Origin: Candidatus Planktophila sp.
GTDB taxonomy: Bacteria > Actinomycetota > Actinomycetes > Nanopelagicales > Nanopelagicaceae
Direction: 5' to 3'
Length of the DNA: 6,992 nucleotides
Assembly (NCBI GenBank): GCA_024641555.1
Contig: JAHECV010000021.1
Location: 1 to 6,992 of the forward strand
The notes below the pieces were generated by a model. The model had not been told where the DNA came from, made no database searches, and saw only the letters and a program-made list of their open reading frames with translations. The position numbers and the translations under genes were made by a program. Of this stretch, positions 1 through 6,696 are shown piece after piece (the first letter of the stretch is position 1; the number at the start of each line of letters is the position of its first letter).

Positions 1-653
1 TTGATGATCTTTCATTTACCTTGCCGCGCAACGGAATCGTTGGCGTAATCGGGCCAAATGGTGCTGGAAAGACAACGCTCTTTAAGACCATTCTCGGACT
101 GGAAAAAGCAGATGCCGGAAGCGTAAAGATTGGCGAGACTGTAAAGATCGCGTATGTAGATCAGTCTCGTGGTGGCATCGATCCAAGTAAATCGCTCTGG
201 GAAGTTGTCTCAGATGGTTTGGACTTTATAAAAGTTGGATTGGTTGAAATGCCTTCACGTGCCTACGTCTCTGCCTTTGGTTTTAAGGGACCCGATCAAC
301 AGAAGAAAGCCGGTGTACTTTCAGGTGGAGAACGTAATCGCTTGAACTTGGCGCTAACGCTAAAACAAGGCGGAAACCTTTTGCTTCTCGATGAGCCTAC
401 AAACGATCTAGATGTTGAAACTTTAGGTTCGTTGGAAAATGCACTACTGGAGTTTCCAGGTTGCGCAGTCGTTATCTCCCACGACCGCTGGTTCCTAGAT
501 CGTGTAGCAACCCACATCTTGGCTTACGAAGGAGATTCCAAGTGGTTCTGGTTTGAAGGAAACTTTGAATCTTATGAAGAAAATAAGATTTCGCGACTTG
601 GCGCCGATGCGGCGCGCCCTCATCGAGCCACGTACCGAAAGCTAACTCGCTAA
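1..653 (+). CDS. ettA: Energy-dependent translational throttle protein EttA (ABC-F), C-terminal part
   Basis: The gene is cut by the window start: the reading frame is already open at base 3 and ends at TAA 651-653, leaving about 216 residues of a protein that is about 555 aa in known EttA. What remains is the second ATPase domain. Counting from the TTG at 21 (an internal codon, not the start), the Walker A GPNGAGKTT is at about residues 11-19, the ABC signature LSGGE at 100-104, the Walker B/D-loop LLLLDEPTNDLD follows, and then the switch histidine in VISHDRWFLDR. The tail (THILAYEG, EGNFESYEE, RPHRATYRKLTR) is what separates EttA from other ABC-F proteins. By family knowledge EttA binds the ribosomal E site and gates entry into elongation according to the ATP/ADP ratio; it is cytosolic with no membrane partner. 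Its stop codon overlaps the next start as TAATG, so the downstream genes are probably co-translated. Confidence 0.93.
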   Translation, partial: DDLSFTLPRNGIVGVIGPNGAGKTTLFKTILGLEKADAGSVKIGETVKIAYVDQSRGGIDPSKSLWEVVSDGLDFIKVGLVEMPSRAYVSAFGFKGPDQQKKAGVLSGGERNRLNLALTLKQGGNLLLLDEPTNDLDVETLGSLENALLEFPGCAVVISHDRWFLDRVATHILAYEGDSKWFWFEGNFESYEENKISRLGADAARPHRATYRKLTR

Positions 654-1060
654 TGAAGTACATCAGCAAGCAATTCGTTCGCTGGGATGACCTAGATGCA
701 TTCGGGCATGTCAACAACGCAAAATATTTAATATTTGCGCAGGAGGCGCGCTTTCTTTGGGCAACTGAAGAATTTTCGGCAGCAATGCGCGAATCTTCGC
801 TCATTGAAATGGTTGTTGCTCGTGCAGAAGTTGATTACATCGAACCAATTTATGACGGTGGAAGATTTGTAGACGTCGAAATCACCGTTGAAAAAATCGG
901 AAACAGTTCCTTTAACATGCACTTTGTAATCTCTGATGCCGGAAAAGTCTTCGCTCATATTCGCACAGTGCAAGTTGCGGTTTCGTTAGATACTAAGAAA
1001 TCTCGCCCTCTAACTGGCTCAGAAAGAGAATTTTTGAGTAAGTACTTAGAGACAATTTGA
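653..1060 (+). CDS. Hotdog-fold acyl-CoA thioesterase (YbgC/4-hydroxybenzoyl-CoA thioesterase type)
   Basis: This is a 135-aa protein, the usual length for single-domain hotdog thioesterases. Near the N-terminus it carries the hallmark D-x-D-A-F-G-H-V-N-N-A-K-Y stretch (residues 13-25). D15 sits at the position of the catalytic acid in the 4HBT/YbgC family, and H19-V20-N21-N22 is the conserved turn before the long central helix (F-A-Q-E-A-R). The remainder alternates as beta strands (VVARAEVDYIEPI, VDVEITVEKIG, FNMHFVISDAG, IRTVQVAVSL), as expected for the fold. Family members hydrolyse acyl-CoA or acyl-carrier thioesters, usually as tetramers in the cytosol; the substrate cannot be read from the sequence. 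The ATG at 653 overlaps the ettA stop (TAATG) and no strong Shine-Dalgarno is visible, so translation is probably by coupling. The stop overlaps the next gene as TGATG. Confidence 0.85.
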   Translation: MKYISKQFVRWDDLDAFGHVNNAKYLIFAQEARFLWATEEFSAAMRESSLIEMVVARAEVDYIEPIYDGGRFVDVEITVEKIGNSSFNMHFVISDAGKVFAHIRTVQVAVSLDTKKSRPLTGSEREFLSKYLETI

Positions 1061-2328
1061 TGAAATCTCGCCCTAGTCGTATTCACCCTGGCTGGTTTGC
1101 TGTTGCAGTAACTTTTGTCACGCTAATGGCTACAGCTGGTTTCAGATCTGCGCCCTCTGTCTTAATTGTTCCGCTCGAAGACGCTTTTGGCTGGTCACGC
1201 TCAGATATCTCTTTAGCAATCGCAATTAATGTACTTTTATTTGGTTTGGTTTCACCTTTTGCTGCGGCGTTAATGGAGAAATTTGGTATTCGCAAAGTTG
1301 TGATGTCTGCCCTAACCACCGTTTCAATCGGCGCTTTTCTTACAATTTTTATTCACGCCCCTTGGCAATTGATTGCAACTTGGGGAGTAATCGTCGGCAC
1401 CGGCACAGGTTCCATGGCGCTGGTGTTTGCAGCAACCGTTGCCAATCGTTGGTTTGTATCAAAACGCGGCCTTGTGACCGGCTTGCTTACAGCTGCGAGT
1501 GCAACTGGCCAATTGATTTTCTTACCAGGGCTTTCACATTTAGCTCACACATATAGTTGGAAGAGCGTCTCGCTTACCGTTTCTACATTTGCAATATCGG
1601 TTGTTCCATTTATTTATTTTTTTCTTCGCGAAAAACCTGCAGATCTGGGCCTTCTACCCTATGGCGCACCCGCAGACTGGCAACCACCGGCCAAGAGCGA
1701 ATTAAGCGCTGGAGCACTCGCTATCGATACCTTAAAACAAGGTTCAAAGAAGAAAGATTTTTGGTTTTTAGTCGGATCATTTTTTGTATGTGGACTTTCA
1801 ACGAGCGGACTTATCGGAACTCACTTCATTCCGGCGGCACACGATCACGGAATGATGGATACCTTAGCGGCCTCACTTTTAGCGTTAGTCGGAGTTTTCG
1901 ATGTCATCGGAACCTTGTTTAGCGGCTGGTTAACGGATCGATACGACCCACGAAAATTACTTTTCTTCTATTACGGATTACGCGGGCTATCGCTCTTTTT
2001 GCTGCCATCAATCCTCTTCAGCCATATCCATCCATCAACTTTAGTTTTTGTAATCTTCTATGGACTTGATTGGGTCGCGACAGTTCCTCCGACCATCATG
2101 CTCTGCCGTGCAGTTTTAGGTCCACCTCGCGCCAGCGTTGTCTATGGCTGGGTATTTGCTGCCCACCAAATTGGTGGCGCGGTGGCGGCCTTCGGCGCTG
2201 CAATCCTTCGTGTAAAACTCGGCGATTATGCAGTTGCGTTCTATATAAGTGGCGCCCTGTGCATTGTGACTGCATATTTTGTTTTGCAAATTGCAAAAGG
2301 TGTAGACGACAAGGTTTTGCGGACATGA
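1060..2328 (+). CDS. MFS transporter, 12 TM (monocarboxylate/oxalate-formate-like)
   Basis: This 422-aa protein has twelve hydrophobic segments in two six-helix halves, separated by a polar cytoplasmic loop at about residues 190-234. Two MFS signatures are present: LMEKFGIRK in loop 2-3 (about 71-79) and [11 protein letters not shown] in loop 8-9 (289-299). The motifs FGWSRSDIS before TM2, [13 protein letters not shown] before TM5 and [14 protein letters not shown] after TM6 resemble the monocarboxylate porter and oxalate:formate antiporter branches, so the substrate may be a small organic acid; that is an inference. I place the start at the ATG at 1060, which overlaps the thioesterase stop as TGATG, rather than the TTG one codon upstream. 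The 3' end overlaps glbO by 4 bp (ATGA). Its position between a thioesterase and a haemoglobin gives no firm clue to the cargo. Confidence 0.85.
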   Translation: MKSRPSRIHPGWFAVAVTFVTLMATAGFRSAPSVLIVPLEDAFGWSRSDISLAIAINVLLFGLVSPFAAALMEKFGIRKVVMSALTTVSIGAFLTIFIHAPWQLIATWGVIVGTGTGSMALVFAATVANRWFVSKRGLVTGLLTAASATGQLIFLPGLSHLAHTYSWKSVSLTVSTFAISVVPFIYFFLREKPADLGLLPYGAPADWQPPAKSELSAGALAIDTLKQGSKKKDFWFLVGSFFVCGLSTSGLIGTHFIPAAHDHGMMDTLAASLLALVGVFDVIGTLFSGWLTDRYDPRKLLFFYYGLRGLSLFLLPSILFSHIHPSTLVFVIFYGLDWVATVPPTIMLCRAVLGPPRASVVYGWVFAAHQIGGAVAAFGAAILRVKLGDYAVAFYISGALCIVTAYFVLQIAKGVDDKVLRT

Positions 2329-2711
2329 AAACTTTCTACGAAGAAGTCGGGGGAGAGCCGTTCTTTAACGACTTCGTATCTCAGTTCTACGCACGAGTTG
2401 CAACAGATCCGATACTTCGCCCGATGTATCCAGAAAAGGATATGCATGGCGCTGCGATTCGCTTAAAGATGTTTCTTGAACAATATTGGGGCGGGCCGAC
2501 TACCTACTCTGAAGAACGTGGTCATCCAAGGCTTCGCATGCGCCACGCAGGTTTCCATATCGACCTGGCAGCGCGTGATGCGTGGTTGCGATGTGCGCTA
2601 GGGGCGCTCGAAGGTATGGAGATGGATGAAATTCACCGAGTGCAATTACGTGAGTATTTAGAGATGGCAGCTCACGGAATGGTTAACGCGCCTGAGACGC
2701 ATTTCCAATAA
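2325..2711 (+). CDS. glbO: Group II truncated haemoglobin (trHbO)
   Basis: This is a 128-aa single-domain globin of the 2-on-2 fold, the same length as M. tuberculosis GlbO. The landmark residues can be placed one position earlier than in that protein: Tyr22 (B10), Tyr35 (CD1), proximal haem-ligating His74 (F8, in RLRMRHAGF) and Trp87 (G8, in RDAWLRC), which is diagnostic of group II. The blocks [24 protein letters not shown] and YLEMAAH are nearly identical to the mycobacterial protein as I remember it. Family members bind oxygen very tightly and are linked to oxygen, NO or peroxide chemistry; the role here is not shown. The reading frame stays open for 85 codons upstream, but those codons are an out-of-frame read of the transporter. 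The ATG at 2325 in the ATGA overlap starts exactly where the family starts. The last 29 bp are shared with the convergent MscS-like gene. Confidence 0.95.
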   Translation: MKTFYEEVGGEPFFNDFVSQFYARVATDPILRPMYPEKDMHGAAIRLKMFLEQYWGGPTTYSEERGHPRLRMRHAGFHIDLAARDAWLRCALGALEGMEMDEIHRVQLREYLEMAAHGMVNAPETHFQ

Positions 2712-3228
2712 CTAATATCTCGCCATTTCGAACATGCCAAAGCACGCCTTTTTTATCGCGGATAGTGGTAATTCTCAGACCAACTTTTTCAACAACACCT
2801 TCAATTTCTAAAGTTTTGATCTCATCGCCGACCCCATATTGATCTTCAATCAACATAAAGATTCCAGATAAAATATCTCGCACTAAAGTTTGGGCACCTA
2901 AACCGATTGCAACACCAATTACGCCAGCGGATGCAATTACCGGACCGAGGTTAAATCCGAACTCACCAAGAATCATGGCGAGAGCAATAATCCAGACCAC
3001 AGCTTTAAGAATTGAAGTAAGCACCGAACCGGTAGTACGCGCGCGCTCGGCCTGACGTTTTGCAACGCCTGGTCCGGGTTTGAGATCCGTCGTTGCCAAT
3101 TTGTTGACCGCGCGGTCGATGGCGCGTCTGCCAATACTGAGGCTGATCCAAGCCGCCACCATCACGCTAAATACGCGAAGCGGGGCACCGCTTAGCCATT
3201 CCAAGATATTGCGGGTCTGCTCGCTCAT
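2683..3228 (-). CDS. MscS-like mechanosensitive channel protein, short form lacking the C-terminal alpha/beta domain
   Basis: This is a 181-aa membrane protein with three hydrophobic segments at about residues 16-36, 68-88 and 95-126. The third has the glycine/alanine-rich pore helix typical of MscS ([17 protein letters not shown], then RDILSG), followed by the beta domain with the usual GD-x-[14 protein letters not shown] and [10 protein letters not shown] motifs. The protein then stops with NASQAR, at the point where family members normally continue into an alpha/beta cytoplasmic domain of roughly 70-100 residues. Known MscS channels are heptamers in the inner membrane that open under tension to release osmolytes. 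I start at the ATG 3226-3228 (MSEQ); the frame is open to 3324, but that extension lacks family-like sequence. A TAGAGT box lies 7 nt upstream of this ATG, which suggests leaderless expression. The 3' end overlaps glbO by 29 bp. Confidence 0.85.
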   Translation of the reverse strand: MSEQTRNILEWLSGAPLRVFSVMVAAWISLSIGRRAIDRAVNKLATTDLKPGPGVAKRQAERARTTGSVLTSILKAVVWIIALAMILGEFGFNLGPVIASAGVIGVAIGLGAQTLVRDILSGIFMLIEDQYGVGDEIKTLEIEGVVEKVGLRITTIRDKKGVLWHVRNGEILVIGNASQAR

Positions 3229-3235
3229 ATCGCGA

Positions 3236-3241
3236 ACTCTA
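3236..3241 (-). promoter_or_regulatory. Candidate -10 element for the MscS-like gene, leaderless type
   Basis: Read on the minus strand, TAGAGT fits the actinobacterial TANNNT -10 pattern and is separated by exactly 7 nt from the ATG at 3228. That places the predicted transcription start at or next to the start codon. No good Shine-Dalgarno is visible. No convincing -35 hexamer is seen. The same geometry occurs before the small membrane protein at 3884. Confidence 0.45.
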
Positions 3242-3282
3242 ACTAATTCTTTACCAAAAATTGACCTGCAAATACCCAGATC

Positions 3283-3299
3283 TGCGCCAATTTGGTGCA
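3283..3299. repeat. 17-bp imperfect inverted repeat in the divergent gap
   Basis: Arms TGCGCCAA and TTGGTGCA surround a single central T; seven of eight pairs match, with one G/T mismatch. It lies between the divergent MscS-like and HNH genes, 50 bp upstream of the HNH start and about 55 bp upstream of the MscS-like start. It has the size and symmetry of an operator for a dimeric regulator, but no regulator gene is in the window and chance occurrence is possible. Confidence 0.3.
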
Positions 3300-3339
3300 A
3301 GATAAAGCAATCAGCGCGAGCCACGCGCCTGAAAAACTT

Positions 3340-3344
3340 GAGGT
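3340..3344 (+). promoter_or_regulatory. Ribosome binding site of the HNH gene
   Basis: GAGGT lies 4 nt before the ATG at 3349 (5 nt if counted from GAGG). It decides the start: the in-frame upstream GTG codon at 3292 has no comparable site, and the protein from 3349 begins with the family-like MSRSLVLNATYEPL. Confidence 0.7.
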
Positions 3345-3348
3345 AGCC

Positions 3349-3864
3349 ATGTCACGTTCGTTGGTCTTAAACGCCACCTATGAACCACTAGGTGTTGTTA
3401 CTGAACGCCGTGCGCTGCTCTTAATTCTTAACGCTCGTGCCACTATGGTCGAGTCATCTGGCAGTGTTTTGCATTTCTCGCAAGGGGAGATCGAACTGCC
3501 ATCAGTTATTCGATTAAATAAATTTGTAAAAATTCCTTATCGCCACGCAGTTCCACTTTCCCGCCGCGCAATTTTTGCGCGCGATGGCGGACGGTGCGTC
3601 TACTGCAGCGCTCCCGCGACTTCGATTGATCATGTGATTCCACGTTCTCGTGGTGGAGGACACAATTGGGAGAACGTTGTCTCAGCCTGTCATAAGTGCA
3701 ATCACTTAAAGGCAGATAAACCACTTAAAGAATTGGGATGGAGACTTCGCTCACTTCCACGCGAACCTGTTGGGGCGGCATGGCGAATCCTCGGAACCGG
3801 TCGTACAGATAATCGTTGGTTGCCGTACCTCGCACCATTCGGCGTGGCAGCAGCGACTGCTTAA
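3349..3864 (+). CDS. HNH endonuclease family protein
   Basis: This is a 171-aa protein. The N-terminal part (VLNATYEPLGVVTERRALLLIL, residues 6-27) is the conserved lead-in found in a widespread actinobacterial and cyanobacterial HNH group. The nuclease module spans about residues 66-121: zinc ligands C83/C86 and C114/C117, the DHVIPRSRGG core with D94-H95, the asparagine N109 in NWENVVSAC, and CNHLK (C117-K121). All expected metal and catalytic residues are present, so it should be active. The biological role of this stand-alone family is not established to my knowledge; there is no methylase or toxin/antitoxin partner, so I do not call it a restriction enzyme. The gene is divergent from the MscS-like gene and is followed 19 bp later by a small membrane-protein gene, possibly served by its own promoter. 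The ATG at 3349 is chosen over the GTG at 3292 on its ribosome site. Confidence 0.88.
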   Translation: MSRSLVLNATYEPLGVVTERRALLLILNARATMVESSGSVLHFSQGEIELPSVIRLNKFVKIPYRHAVPLSRRAIFARDGGRCVYCSAPATSIDHVIPRSRGGGHNWENVVSACHKCNHLKADKPLKELGWRLRSLPREPVGAAWRILGTGRTDNRWLPYLAPFGVAAATA

Positions 3865-3870
3865 TTCGCT

Positions 3871-3876
3871 TAGACT
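3871..3876 (+). promoter_or_regulatory. Candidate -10 element for the small membrane protein, leaderless type
   Basis: TAGACT matches the TANNNT -10 pattern and is followed by 7 nt and then the ATG at 3884, so the transcript may begin at the start codon. There is no Shine-Dalgarno. The box sits in the 19-bp gap after the HNH gene and would give the small gene its own promoter. No clear -35 is visible. Confidence 0.45.
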
Positions 3877-3883
3877 TACGACC

Positions 3884-4102
3884 ATGATGATTCATATCGC
3901 ATCCGCAATTAATCTCTTGGCGCTAGATAACCAAGAAGATGGCACGATGGCAGGTGAAGGTCTGAGCGCCCTTCAAACTTTTACTTACTTTGTCGCAACA
4001 CCGATAGCGCTCTTCGCGGTAATTGCTCTGCTGTCATATGTAAGCAGCGGAAATCGCAAGAAATCTAAGAACTCTGGTTCTTCAATAACTTCTATCGACT
4101 AG
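3884..4102 (+). CDS. Small single-TM membrane protein of unknown function
   Basis: This is a 72-aa product with a short N-terminal segment (MMIHIASAINLLAL), a brief acidic stretch (DNQEDG), one clear transmembrane helix at about residues 30-52 (TFTYFVATPIALFAVIALLSYV) and a basic, serine-rich tail (GNRKKSKNSGSS) that should face the cytoplasm. I do not recognise a named family. Small one-helix proteins of this layout are, to my recollection, common next to pepN or HNH genes in actinobacteria, which supports it being real. Two tandem ATG codons (3884 and 3887) could serve as start; the TAGACT box spaced 7 nt before 3884 favours the first. An in-frame extension to 3770 overlaps the HNH gene and looks non-coding. 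The 3' end overlaps pepN by 11 bp on the opposite strand. Confidence 0.7.
   Translation: MMIHIASAINLLALDNQEDGTMAGEGLSALQTFTYFVATPIALFAVIALLSYVSSGNRKKSKNSGSSITSID
4067..4082 (-). terminator. Weak hairpin just beyond pepN
   Basis: A perfect 6-bp inverted repeat, AAGAAC / GTTCTT with a 4-nt loop, lies 9 bp past the pepN stop and inside the last codons of the convergent small gene. On the minus strand it is followed by AGATTTCTT, a poor U-tract. The stem is A/T-rich, so this would be at best a weak terminator. Confidence 0.2.
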
Positions 4103-6635
4103 CATCAACTGCGCGAGCTTTGAGCGCGCGAGTCATTGCATCGCGACCTTCGGTCACCGTACGACGCAAGGCATGTGATGCATCTTTTCCGGTTACATCA
4201 AGCCAGTTTTGCGCTTTAGCAACCGTATCTTCGCTAATTGCCCACATTGGGAAAGTTAGAGTGGCGGTAGTTTCAGCGATTTCAAATCCCTTGGTCTGCC
4301 AAACTTTAAGGATTGAATCAAAGTACTCGTCAACGAAACCTTCTAGCAATTCCCAATGAATATTCTCGTTGAAACCACGGCACTTGTATGAATGAATTGT
4401 GTTGCTTAAATCATCGGTAGTTACAGATTTGAAAGCAGCAGCCTTAGCTTCACGATTCGGTAGCGCGGCATGGGCATATGCAACGTATTGCTTGCCATGT
4501 GCCGTTTTATCGCGATCTCCTTCAGCGGCAATATCTGCGGTGCTAAATACTCCGCGCTTTACTCCGCATAGGAATATATACCAACGTAAATCGGCATCAA
4601 CAGTTAGGCCGTTGATTGAGCCGTCAAGAATCTCTTTCAAACGATTAAATTGCGCTGCAGTAAACGCATTGTTGGCAAATGCGCGTGCATATTGCAATTG
4701 GTGATCACTGCCTGGTTTAGCAGAATCTAAGAACCCTTCCGCGGCATTTGCCACTTTCAGGCGAATAGCATCGCGATTTTGCGGAGCCACATATGCCCAA
4801 ATCGCAGTATCCATCTGCATAAAAGTTGCGGTGATCATTGAAATATCAGTCTCGCCCTTAAGGGTATTGAGTGCGATATTTATGTAATCACTTGCTGCCA
4901 ATTCGCCATCGCGCGTTGAATCCCAGAGCGATGCCCAAATAAGCCCGCGAGCCAATGAATCATCGAGACGTCCTTCGTAACTCTGCATTGTCTTTACAGA
5001 GCGTTCATCGAAACGTAATTTTGCATAGCTTTGATCGTGATCGTTGATCAACAACAGATCAGCAGATTTCTTTCCGGCGAGCTCTTTAATCTCCGTTAGC
5101 TCACCTGCGATATTTACTTCAATGCTTTCGCGCCGTACCAAGGTGCCGTCATGAAGATCGAAGAGTCCGATAAATAGATTGTGCGGGCGAAGTTCTTTTG
5201 AACCAACTGGCATCGGTGGAACTTCTTGCTTAACCGCCACCGATAGGTAGTTATCTCCAACTAGTTTGACGATCGGGCGAAGAGTGTTTACCCCGGCTGT
5301 GCGAAGCCAAGTATCAACCCAAGCGGTCAAGTCTTTTCCGCTGGTTGCTTCAAGTTCGGTGATGAGATCGCTTAATTCGGTGTTCTTGTACGCGTGCTTG
5401 GCAAAATATGTGCGCAAACCGGAAATAAAGTTATCGCGACCAACGTGTGCCACCAGCTGTTGCAGGACAGAGGCGCCCTTGGCATAAGAAATGCCGTCGA
5501 AGTTTGTGCGCACATCATCTAGATCGGCCATTTCAACCGCGATGGGGTGCGTAGAAGTTAATTGATCTACACGGTAAGCCCAGTTCTTACGAACCGAGTT
5601 AAATTCTGCCCAAGCATGCTTATATTTAGTTGATTCGCTAACCGACATATACGAAGCCCATTCGGCGAATGATTCGTTTAGCCAAAGATCTTGCCACCAT
5701 TTCATGGTTACTAGATCTCCAAACCACATGTGCGCCATTTCGTGGTGAATCGTTGTTGCCCGACTGATGTAATTTCTCTCGGTTACTTTGCTGCGAAATA
5801 TCAGAACATCTTCGTGAAATGTTACGCAACCAACGTTCTCCATTGCGCCCCAGTTGTATTCGGCGACTGCAATTTGGTCGTACTTGCCAAACGGATAGGC
5901 CAGACCAAAGGTTTTTTCGAAATAAGCAAAACCTTGCTTGGTTACTTCGAAAATGTTTTCAGCATCTACGTGTTTGAAGAATGATTTACGGGCATAGATA
6001 CCAAGAGGGATTGTTTTCTCGCCCTTGTACTCGTCATGCACCGATGTGTAAGGACCGGCCACGATCGCGGTGACGTAGGTAGAAATCACTTGTGAGGTAG
6101 CAAATTGAATAAACTTTCGATCTGGGTCCAAATCTTTGCTTGATTCGATTCCGTAGTTCGAAATTACCTCCCAATGCTTGGGCGTAATGGTGCTGATAGT
6201 AAAAGTTGCCTTTTGGTCAGGCTGGTCGAAGCAGGCATACATCCGTCGGGCATCGCCAGTTTCAAATTGGGTATACAAATAAACTTCACCGTCTGCTGGA
6301 TCTACGAAACGATGCAAGCCTTCGCCAGAGTTTGAATAAATTCCTTCATGCTCGATCTCGAGAACATTCTCAGCCGCAAGAGGTGGAAGGAAAATAGATT
6401 CGCCATCGAATTTTGGATCAAAGTCGACCCCGTTTAATTTGGCGCTAATAACTCGCTTTCCGACACAATCAATGAAAGTCGTCGCGCCAGGCTTTAGACC
6501 AGCGAATTCAATCGTTGTCTTAACCAAGAAAGTTTCTGCGCCCGTAGTTAAATCAAGATCGATTTTATAGCTCGAAGTTTTGATTAACCCTGAACGCTGC
6601 GCTGCCTCAACTTGCGTGATATTTGTGCCTGACAC
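4092..6635 (-). CDS. pepN: Aminopeptidase N, M1 family zinc metallopeptidase
   Basis: This is an 847-aa protein, close to the 850-860 aa of actinobacterial PepN. Order: N-terminal beta-sandwich domain (about 1-200), gluzincin catalytic domain (about 200-450), then a linker and a helical ERAP1-C-like domain to the end. Visible active-site features are the substrate-anchoring Q123/E125 region, the exopeptidase motif GAMEN (263-267), zinc-binding HEMAH (298-302) with the third ligand E321 in LNESFAEW, which gives the canonical HExxH-x18-E, and the transition-state tyrosine Y384 in ISYAKGASVL. It removes N-terminal residues from peptides in the cytosol; no signal peptide is seen. The GTG start at 6635 is supported by AAAGGAG 5 nt upstream. 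It is divergent from trmB and overlaps the small membrane-protein gene at its 3' end. No frameshift or lost catalytic residue. Confidence 0.97.
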   Translation of the reverse strand: MSGTNITQVEAAQRSGLIKTSSYKIDLDLTTGAETFLVKTTIEFAGLKPGATTFIDCVGKRVISAKLNGVDFDPKFDGESIFLPPLAAENVLEIEHEGIYSNSGEGLHRFVDPADGEVYLYTQFETGDARRMYACFDQPDQKATFTISTITPKHWEVISNYGIESSKDLDPDRKFIQFATSQVISTYVTAIVAGPYTSVHDEYKGEKTIPLGIYARKSFFKHVDAENIFEVTKQGFAYFEKTFGLAYPFGKYDQIAVAEYNWGAMENVGCVTFHEDVLIFRSKVTERNYISRATTIHHEMAHMWFGDLVTMKWWQDLWLNESFAEWASYMSVSESTKYKHAWAEFNSVRKNWAYRVDQLTSTHPIAVEMADLDDVRTNFDGISYAKGASVLQQLVAHVGRDNFISGLRTYFAKHAYKNTELSDLITELEATSGKDLTAWVDTWLRTAGVNTLRPIVKLVGDNYLSVAVKQEVPPMPVGSKELRPHNLFIGLFDLHDGTLVRRESIEVNIAGELTEIKELAGKKSADLLLINDHDQSYAKLRFDERSVKTMQSYEGRLDDSLARGLIWASLWDSTRDGELAASDYINIALNTLKGETDISMITATFMQMDTAIWAYVAPQNRDAIRLKVANAAEGFLDSAKPGSDHQLQYARAFANNAFTAAQFNRLKEILDGSINGLTVDADLRWYIFLCGVKRGVFSTADIAAEGDRDKTAHGKQYVAYAHAALPNREAKAAAFKSVTTDDLSNTIHSYKCRGFNENIHWELLEGFVDEYFDSILKVWQTKGFEIAETTATLTFPMWAISEDTVAKAQNWLDVTGKDASHALRRTVTEGRDAMTRALKARAVDASR

Positions 6636-6640
6636 GACTG

Positions 6641-6647
6641 CTCCTTT
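6641..6647 (-). promoter_or_regulatory. Strong ribosome binding site fixing the GTG start of pepN
   Basis: Minus-strand AAAGGAG is 5 nt before the GTG at 6635-6633. It is the best Shine-Dalgarno in the window and justifies the non-ATG start. Confidence 0.8.
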
Positions 6648-6688
6648 AAAAATGGTTTTACTGCCCGATGCATCGTTTTGCTCTCGTT

Positions 6689-6694
6689 AGTGTA
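6689..6694 (-). promoter_or_regulatory. Candidate -10 element for pepN
   Basis: Minus-strand TACACT fits TANNNT and would give a leader of about 45 nt that includes the AAAGGAG ribosome site. TTCCAC at 6714-6719 is a poor -35 candidate with long (19-nt) spacing. The box overlaps a possible trmB -10 on the other strand. Confidence 0.35.
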
Positions 6695-6696
6695 AT
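6691..6696 (+). promoter_or_regulatory. Candidate -10 element for trmB
   Basis: TGTAAT matches the TATAAT consensus at five of six positions and lies 17 nt before the GTG at 6714, which would give a leader of about 10 nt. No clear -35 is present. It shares four bases with the divergent pepN box. Confidence 0.3.

Noticed and set aside
1057..1059. TTG start for the transporter one codon before the ATG
   Set aside because: The ATG at 1060 forms the TGATG overlap with the preceding stop and is the stronger codon; the extra residue adds nothing.
2070..2324. Long in-frame upstream extension of glbO
   Set aside because: The translated segment is rich in Cys, Arg and Ser, overlaps the transporter in another frame and has no family match. 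The globin homology begins exactly at the ATG at 2325.
3229..3324. 32-residue N-terminal extension of the MscS-like protein
   Set aside because: The extra sequence has no MscS character and would overlap the divergent control region. MSEQ at 3228 has a well-placed -10 box.
3349..4102. HNH gene plus small membrane protein as a defence or toxin-immunity system
   Set aside because: No restriction, methylase, sensor, secretion or repeat features accompany them, base composition looks like that of the neighbours, and the surroundings are housekeeping genes.
4108..4135. GC-rich imperfect hairpin (GCGCG/CGCGC) near the end of pepN considered as a terminator
   Set aside because: It lies inside coding sequence before the pepN stop and has no T-run on either strand. 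The repetition is explained by Arg/Ala codons.
4120..6397. Several plus-strand open frames opposite pepN
   Set aside because: They have no recognisable motifs or ribosome sites and lie antisense to a complete, motif-verified M1 aminopeptidase.
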